Shown here: piece after piece, positions 59,400 through 64,000 of the stretch
How the letters are laid out: each line of letters begins with the position of its first letter
Numbering within the stretch: position 1 is the stretch's first letter
Assembly: GCF_022163125.1 (NCBI RefSeq)
Contig: NZ_CP091881.1
Span: forward strand, 1,550,001 to 1,614,000
Reading direction: 5' to 3'
DNA: 64,000 bases
DNA from: Paenibacillus sp. HWE-109
Lineage (GTDB): Bacteria; Bacillota; Bacilli; Paenibacillales; NBRC-103111
Made by a program: the position numbers and the translations under genes
Notes under the pieces: generated by a model
Databases searched by the model: none
What the model was told of the DNA's origin: nothing
Seen by the model: the letters and a program-made list of their open reading frames with translations, nothing else

Positions 59400-60185
59400 A
59401 TGAACTTTATTTTTGATATGGATGGAACGATTTGTTTTAAAGGGCAGCCAATTTCCAAAAGGATTTTAGATTATTTGTTGGAGCTGCAACAATTAGGTCA
59501 CTTTATCGGATTTGCTTCGGCGAGGCCTTATCGGGACATGCTGCCCATTTTGGATGACCGCTTTTATGATCATCTTTTGATCGGCGCCAATGGAGCTATG
59601 GCTTTCAACGAGGGAAAACCTCTTTATTATAATCCGATTCCATCTCAGCTAGCGAATCAAATTATTAAGCTCCTGGATGACTATCAGGCTGATTTTCTCG
59701 TTGATGATACATTGAACTACGCGATTAGAACAGAGAAACAGCATCCTCTTCTTATGAGTCTAGATCAAAATCAGGTGGCTAAACACGTGGAATTGGATCA
59801 AATTGAGTCTTTTATAAAAATTGTCGTTCTGTCGTGCAGTAGATTCGAGGAATTGTCGCAAAACATATCACAGCTCGATGTCACTATTCACTACCATTCC
59901 GCTGAAGGGATCCTAGATATTACAAATAGGAATGTTAATAAAATGACGGGATTGAAGCAAACGGGTCTGCAACTAGAATCTTTTGTATGCATGGGAAATG
60001 ATATGAATGATCTTCCCTTGTTTCAAAAAGCCCAACATTCCGTATTAATTGGCACATACGAACCTCTACGGTTGATAGCTAATCATCAAATCTTGATGGA
60101 TGACAACATAGAGCATAATATTATATCTAAGCTAGAGGAACTTCGACAGAGGAGAGATACATATGAATTCATTTGTGGAGAATAG
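59400..60185 (+). CDS. Cof-type HAD-IIB hydrolase
   Basis: This 261-residue sugar- or cofactor-phosphatase-like protein has the nucleophile motif FIFDMDGTIC (DxD) at residues 3-12, GFASARPYRDML (motif II), and VNKMTGLKQ with MGNDMNDLPLF (motifs III and IV) in the C-terminal third. This is the layout of the Cof/YbiV group. ATG 59400 follows TGGAGTGG. Its end overlaps the next gene by 23 bases, so the two are translated together. Confidence 0.9.
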   Translation: MNFIFDMDGTICFKGQPISKRILDYLLELQQLGHFIGFASARPYRDMLPILDDRFYDHLLIGANGAMAFNEGKPLYYNPIPSQLANQIIKLLDDYQADFLVDDTLNYAIRTEKQHPLLMSLDQNQVAKHVELDQIESFIKIVVLSCSRFEELSQNISQLDVTIHYHSAEGILDITNRNVNKMTGLKQTGLQLESFVCMGNDMNDLPLFQKAQHSVLIGTYEPLRLIANHQILMDDNIEHNIISKLEELRQRRDTYEFICGE

Positions 60186-60855
60186 ACATGCTTCGTTGCG
60201 GGAGGCTGAAAGGAAAGCGGCTGAACTTTTCCAAGCGATCGAAGATAAGAATATATTAAGGAGCGGTACAACGGAAAAGCAGATTAATCGTGATATTTAT
60301 GAGTTGGCGTTCCAAATGTTCGGAATTAAGAAATACTGGCATAAACGTATTGTCCGAGCGGGTAAAAACACGCTGCATCCGTATAAAGAAAACCCTCCCG
60401 ATTTGACCGTCCTTGAGGATGATATTGTTTTTCTCGACTTTGGGCCGATTTTTGAAGATTGGGAGGCTGATTTCGGCCGGACATACGTGCTCGGACAAGA
60501 TCCAAATAAGACCAAATTACGTCATGATATTGCGCAAGCTTGGGCAGAAGGAAAAACCTATTTTCAATCTAAACCTAATATGACAGGTAGTGAATTGTTC
60601 GCATTTGTTAGTGATCTTGCGCACAAATATGGTTGGGAATTCGGAGGACCACACGCAGGTCATCTCATAGGTGAATTCCCTCACGAAGAAATCCAGGGAG
60701 AAGAAGTTGAGAACTATATTCATCCCGACAATCATATTTCCATGAGAGAACCGGATAAAAACGGTCACCCGCGAGATTGGATTTTGGAAATCCATTTTGT
60801 TGATCGGGAATTGGAAATTGGCGGGTTTATCGAACAATTATTAACGGTTGATTAA
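60163..60855 (+). CDS. M24-family peptidase-like protein
   Basis: This 230-residue protein has the pita-bread fold of methionine and proline aminopeptidases. The five metal ligands appear in order: Asp in VFLDFG, Asp in EADFGRTY, His in HAGHLIG, Glu in LEIHFVD and Glu in GGFIEQLL. It is a short, single-domain form without the N-terminal creatinase domain. GAGGAGAG lies within the end of the HAD gene. It may be a peptidase or a non-peptidase hydrolase of this fold. Confidence 0.88.
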   Translation: MNSFVENRHASLREAERKAAELFQAIEDKNILRSGTTEKQINRDIYELAFQMFGIKKYWHKRIVRAGKNTLHPYKENPPDLTVLEDDIVFLDFGPIFEDWEADFGRTYVLGQDPNKTKLRHDIAQAWAEGKTYFQSKPNMTGSELFAFVSDLAHKYGWEFGGPHAGHLIGEFPHEEIQGEEVENYIHPDNHISMREPDKNGHPRDWILEIHFVDRELEIGGFIEQLLTVD

Positions 60856-60981
60856 ACTAACATATAAAACTAACTGAGCGATGAAAGCACTGTCCGATTG
60901 TGTGGCAATATGTGAATAGCGATACACAGCATGCGCTCCCGAGAAGGCTGCCGATATCAAAGGGGTGACGGCTTTCGATAA

Positions 60982-61380
60982 GGGAACCTCAATCCGCTAT
61001 TACAGCAAAAAGTGTCCATATCGCGAGCTTGAGGGAACTACAGGGCGTTATTCTGCTGTTTTCTGGGAAATTCAGCGGTTTTCGCGGAAATAAGGCCCTG
61101 TAGTTCCGCTACTTCCCTAATATCCCTGCTATTTGTCTAAATAGCATCCTACAGTTCCCTTTGGGCTACGTGATGACACGGAACCTAGTGTGAGAAGGAA
61201 CTATGATCCGCTAATTGACGGGAACTGGAGTAAAAGCAGCATGAAAGGGAACTGAGGTATGCTATTTAAACGGAACCTGCTGGTTCCGACCGGGAAATGG
61301 TGAAATAGCGGAACATAGTTCCTTTTGGAGTGGAATTTGGCGGGATGCACCATTATAGCGGATCCTAGTTCCCTTTGAGC
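60982..61380. repeat. Cluster of dispersed GGGAACT repeats
   Basis: About eight short related units are seen, such as GGGAACCTCAATCCGCTATT (60982), AATAGCATCCTACAGTTCCC (about 61139), AATAGCGGAACATAGTTCC (about 61305) and TATAGCGGATCCTAGTTCCC (about 61354), in both directions. GGAACTACAGGGC at 61034-61046 and GCCCTGTAGTTCC at 61095-61107 are perfect inverted arms around 48 bases. No open frame of note is present. Confidence 0.7.
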
Positions 61381-61722
61381 TAGGCATCTAAAGAGCATCA
61401 AGATGCTTATAGACTGGAAAATAGCTGCTTTGGCGATTTAATGAACGGAGTTAACGCTACCCGGCACTTTATTGGCCGAATAAAGGTGTTGTGTTCGTTT
61501 GAGGCTTGGTTGGTTTCTTCAAGGCTCATTGACTGGGTGACCTAGCCGCGGGCTAGGTTTTTCGTGCGCCTGTTCATTATGTAGCCCCAAAATCATTGGT
61601 TACATCGATTCTCGTTTATTTGGAGAAGCAATCTCCGGGGGAGGTTATCTAAACAGGAGGACTTACTTTGGATGCCGCGAATACCTAAATAAGCACAAAC
61701 GAACATAGAAGGAGTGTATACG
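61381..61722 (+). other. Gene-free stretch with one terminator
   Basis: ACCTAGCC and GGCTAGGT at 61540-61558, followed by TTTTTC, form a terminator that ends nothing obvious. The promoter of the GGDEF gene should lie near 61600-61680. No other feature is seen. Confidence 0.4.
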
Positions 61723-62673
61723 ATGTCAATTCCTTTAAATGAAATTCAATTTTATAAAAACTTTGATGAACTTGCTAGGGACGTTCTAGACATGGCAAAA
61801 GAATTTATGCCGGACAGGTTAATTTACTTAACCACTTTTACAGAAACGCAGCAAATTATTCTAAAGCTTTCTGAAACTAACACGAGTATTTATATAAGCG
61901 AAGGCATGATTATAGAGCGCAATGACACTGTTTGTAACAGAATTGACTTTGAAAAAAGCATTCCCTTAATTTTTGAAGATATGAGTAGAGAAACTAACTT
62001 GGATAATCTGCGAAAAGCACTAATTGCAGCTAATATTAATTCCTATTTGGGGATACCTATTATTCTTTCTAATGGGAAGGAATTCGGAACATTGTGTGCT
62101 GTTCATACAGATGCAAGCGATTTCAATAAGAAAGGCATACAAATGCTCCAAAGAATAGCGAAGTTGTTCTCCCATTACTTAGAGCTAGAGCGTATTGCCT
62201 ATAGAGATTCCTTAACAGGACTTTATAACCGGCAATTTCTTTATAAATATTTTGAGGAAATTCCTGCGACAACAGGTGGAACTTTATTTTTTCTTGATTT
62301 AGATGGTTTTAAAAAGATAAATGACATACTTGGACATGATGCAGGGGATTTGGTATTAAGGGAAGTGGCTTTAAGGCTTGAAAATTTGGTGCAGCAACAA
62401 AATGGTTTTGCCGTTAGGTTAGGAGGAGATGAATTTATTATTAATATTAGTGATCTATCTTCCAAAGAAGAAATTAGTCAACTAGCGCAAACTATACTTT
62501 CTCGTCTATCATCTTGGGACACTCAGCTAGAGGAGCTTCAACTGTCAGCTAGCATCGGGATTGTAACGTATTCTGCAAACGAGAACAACAACTTGAAAGT
62601 TCTACTTAAAAATGCGGACAATGCCTTATATCGAGCAAAGGCAAGCGGAAAGAACGCCTATCAATTTTTTTAG
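61723..62673 (+). CDS. GAF-GGDEF diguanylate cyclase
   Basis: This protein of about 316 residues has an N-terminal GAF-type sensor (about 15-150, with INSYLGIPIILSNGKEFGTL and CAVH) and a GGDEF domain. The latter starts YRDSLTGLYNRQFLYKYFEE and has the active site LGGDEFI; the substrate-binding DxxDxFKxIN (LDLDGFKKINDILGHDAGD) is intact. It should make cyclic di-GMP from GTP. I see no clear RxxD inhibitory site before the active site. ATG 61723 has AAGGAG eight bases upstream. Confidence 0.92.
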   Translation: MSIPLNEIQFYKNFDELARDVLDMAKEFMPDRLIYLTTFTETQQIILKLSETNTSIYISEGMIIERNDTVCNRIDFEKSIPLIFEDMSRETNLDNLRKALIAANINSYLGIPIILSNGKEFGTLCAVHTDASDFNKKGIQMLQRIAKLFSHYLELERIAYRDSLTGLYNRQFLYKYFEEIPATTGGTLFFLDLDGFKKINDILGHDAGDLVLREVALRLENLVQQQNGFAVRLGGDEFIINISDLSSKEEISQLAQTILSRLSSWDTQLEELQLSASIGIVTYSANENNNLKVLLKNADNALYRAKASGKNAYQFF

Positions 62674-62709
62674 TCAAGCTATGTATCAAATAAGACGTGG
62701 AGGAACAAC

Positions 62710-63240
62710 ATGATCAACATGAATAATATCTATCTTATTACTGACATTCCTGGTTATCCGCCTCAAATTAGTCGGTTGCTGTCGATGATGAATTATGCAA
62801 GGCATACGACATTAGAATCTGTAAAAAATTTATCTGTGGCTCAATTGGATTTTTTGTTGGATTCTGAGAGCAATTCAATAGGTTCATTATTGCTGCATTT
62901 CGCTGCAGTAGAATATGCCTATCAAGTGGAAACATTTGAAAAAAGAGAATTAAATGAAGCTGAAATGTTGATCTGGGGAGCGGCTGTGGAGCTCGGTGAA
63001 GCAGGACGGGAAAAGATTAAAGGCAATGATCTGATTTATTATGTGGATAAATTAAATGAAGTTAGAAACCGAACGTTTGAACTATTTAAAACGGTGGATG
63101 ATAGCTGGCTATACAGAGAAGAAGAGTTCTGGTATAAAAAACAAGCCAATCATTATTTTATGTGGTTTCACGTTTTTGAGGATGAAATCAATCATAGGGG
63201 TCAAATCAATTTGATAAAAAAGAGAGTGACATCAACCTAG
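62710..63240 (+). CDS. DinB/YfiT-like four-helix protein
   Basis: This 176-residue protein has the four-helix DinB fold. Metal-binding His are seen in LLLHFAAVEY and in FHVFEDEINHRGQI near the C-terminus. Members include thiol-S-transferases and metal-dependent hydrolases; the substrate is not known. GTGGAGG lies upstream of ATG 62710. It is 36 bases behind the GGDEF gene and could share its transcript. Confidence 0.85.
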   Translation: MINMNNIYLITDIPGYPPQISRLLSMMNYARHTTLESVKNLSVAQLDFLLDSESNSIGSLLLHFAAVEYAYQVETFEKRELNEAEMLIWGAAVELGEAGREKIKGNDLIYYVDKLNEVRNRTFELFKTVDDSWLYREEEFWYKKQANHYFMWFHVFEDEINHRGQINLIKKRVTST

Positions 63241-63325
63241 AAATAGTAGGATCCACCCTGTAGATTACTCCCAAAACATTTTATATTAGAAAGTATAGGA
63301 CTGGGAGCAAAGGGAGGTTATCCGA

Positions 63326-64000
63326 ATGAATCAGTATACATTCCAGAAAAACGTGGCTGTCTATGAGAAAGCGGACATTTTGGTCGTAGGAGGCGGTCCG
63401 GCGGGTGTGGCTGCCGCTATTGCGGCGGCAAGGTGCGGAAAAAAAGTCGCGCTGCTCGAACAATCCGGACAATTAGGCGGAATGGGCACCTTGGGCAACG
63501 TCAGCGTATTTATGGGTGTTGGCAATGTGACGGGCATTTATCGTGAGATCATTTCCGAAGTGCTGCCGCAGCAGGCGGTTCCGGACGATCATAAAGGTTC
63601 GATCTGGCCGCAGTACAATCCGTTCCGTCTGCGGCATTATTTGAACGAGAAGCTGGAAAAGGAAGGCGTTCAGGTGTTGTTCCATGTCAGCTTCGCGGGA
63701 ACTGTTACCGAAGGGGGACGGGTAAAAGCGGTTATCGCGAATTCGCGCGAAGGTCTGTTGGCGTTCGAAGCGGATGTGTTCATCGACTGTACGGGCGATG
63801 GGCGTGTTGCCATCGAAGCGGGCGCTGACTATACCACGGGACGTGACGTCGACGGGTTGACTCAACCAATGACGCTAATGTTCATGATGCAAAATACCGG
63901 TCAGCCGGCCGTGCGGCAACTGCCGGAGGGCTGTTATCGTTACGAGAACATAGCCGAATTGCCGCAAGGAAGACTGCTCCATTGGGAGCAAAACGAACCA
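63326..64000 (+). CDS. FAD-dependent oxidoreductase, cut by the window end
   Basis: ATG 63326 after AAAGGGAGG starts an open frame of at least 225 codons to the edge. The N-terminus has the dinucleotide-binding motif ADILVVGGGPAGVAAAIAAA and LLEQSGQLGGMGTLGNV, then FIDCTGDGRVAIEAGAD, all typical for the FAD-dependent oxidoreductase family often next to carbohydrate-use genes. The C-terminal part is outside the window. The GC content is clearly higher than that of the genes just before it. Confidence 0.9.
   Translation, partial: MNQYTFQKNVAVYEKADILVVGGGPAGVAAAIAAARCGKKVALLEQSGQLGGMGTLGNVSVFMGVGNVTGIYREIISEVLPQQAVPDDHKGSIWPQYNPFRLRHYLNEKLEKEGVQVLFHVSFAGTVTEGGRVKAVIANSREGLLAFEADVFIDCTGDGRVAIEAGADYTTGRDVDGLTQPMTLMFMMQNTGQPAVRQLPEGCYRYENIAELPQGRLLHWEQNEP

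Overview
The window looks like the chromosome of a Paenibacillaceae bacterium (Paenibacillus or a close relative). The evidence is the SLH-anchored surface proteins, the LplB/YtcP-type sugar ABC transporter next to a membrane-bound AraC regulator, T-box leaders, strong GGAGG ribosome sites with many TTG starts, and moderate G+C. This is an inference from gene content; I ran no search.

Two kinds of DNA alternate. The first is AT-rich accessory DNA made of single small genes, each bounded by a recurrent palindromic repeat: about 1-5.1 kb, 7.9-8.9 kb, 35.5-37.0 kb, 42.0-43.1 kb and 45.3-50.4 kb. The repeat has two near-inverted arms (TTGAACTAACG and CGATAGTTCAA) around a five-base spacer. It is often followed by a GGCAGCC..GGCTGCC hairpin and a second half-conserved copy. 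The genes are typical cassette cargo: GNAT acetyltransferases, Nudix hydrolases, a HAD hydrolase, an orotate phosphoribosyltransferase-like protein, a 2H phosphoesterase, zinc-ribbon proteins and many unknowns. Several are frameshifted, and one Nudix cassette is present three times. At the left edge, on the minus strand, lies the start of a tyrosine recombinase whose ribosome site sits in a terminator-like hairpin, next to the first repeat. I read this as an integron-like or cassette-array system that does not use canonical attC sites. It is the most interesting signal here.

The second kind is ordinary, more GC-rich chromosome. At 5.6-7.5 kb is a MutS2-like ATPase without the Smr nuclease domain. 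At 9.7-12.3 kb are a small exported coiled-coil protein and a fusion of two cyclic-nucleotide-binding domains, a PrsW-type intramembrane protease and a zinc ribbon. At 12.5-16.7 kb a two-component system precedes a multicopper oxidase with a Met-rich N-terminus. From 17 to 31 kb is a polysaccharide-use locus: a very large secreted heparinase II/III-type lyase carrying a cohesin and a dockerin, an SLH protein carrying a cohesin-like domain (a possible one-enzyme surface complex), an AraC sensor-regulator, a solute-binding lipoprotein, two permeases and a Gfo/Idh/MocA oxidoreductase. An acetyl xylan esterase-type CE7 enzyme follows among scrambled Gfo/Idh fragments and a truncated AraC gene and IS110 gene.

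At 34.8-35.5 kb a promoter and a T-box leader, with a probable UUC specifier, stand directly upstream of two tandem tRNA-Phe genes and a chimeric third copy. No synthetase gene is seen. At 39.3-42.1 kb are an amidase pseudogene and a Nudix cassette split by an IS3-family element with a 4-bp target duplication. At 43.4-44.8 kb is a large protein with a GNQAV-type N-terminal motif.

The right part (50.5-64 kb) holds an MBL-fold hydrolase with a symmetrical promoter, an orphan sugar-binding lipoprotein, a Tat-exported metallophosphoesterase, a Crp-family regulator, DUF4386 and MFS membrane proteins, a MocR-type regulator that seems to start at ATT, a Cof-type HAD phosphatase overlapping an M24 peptidase-like gene, a dispersed GGGAACT repeat region, a GAF-GGDEF diguanylate cyclase, a DinB-like protein and a partial FAD-dependent oxidoreductase. 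I saw no rRNA and no CRISPR array.
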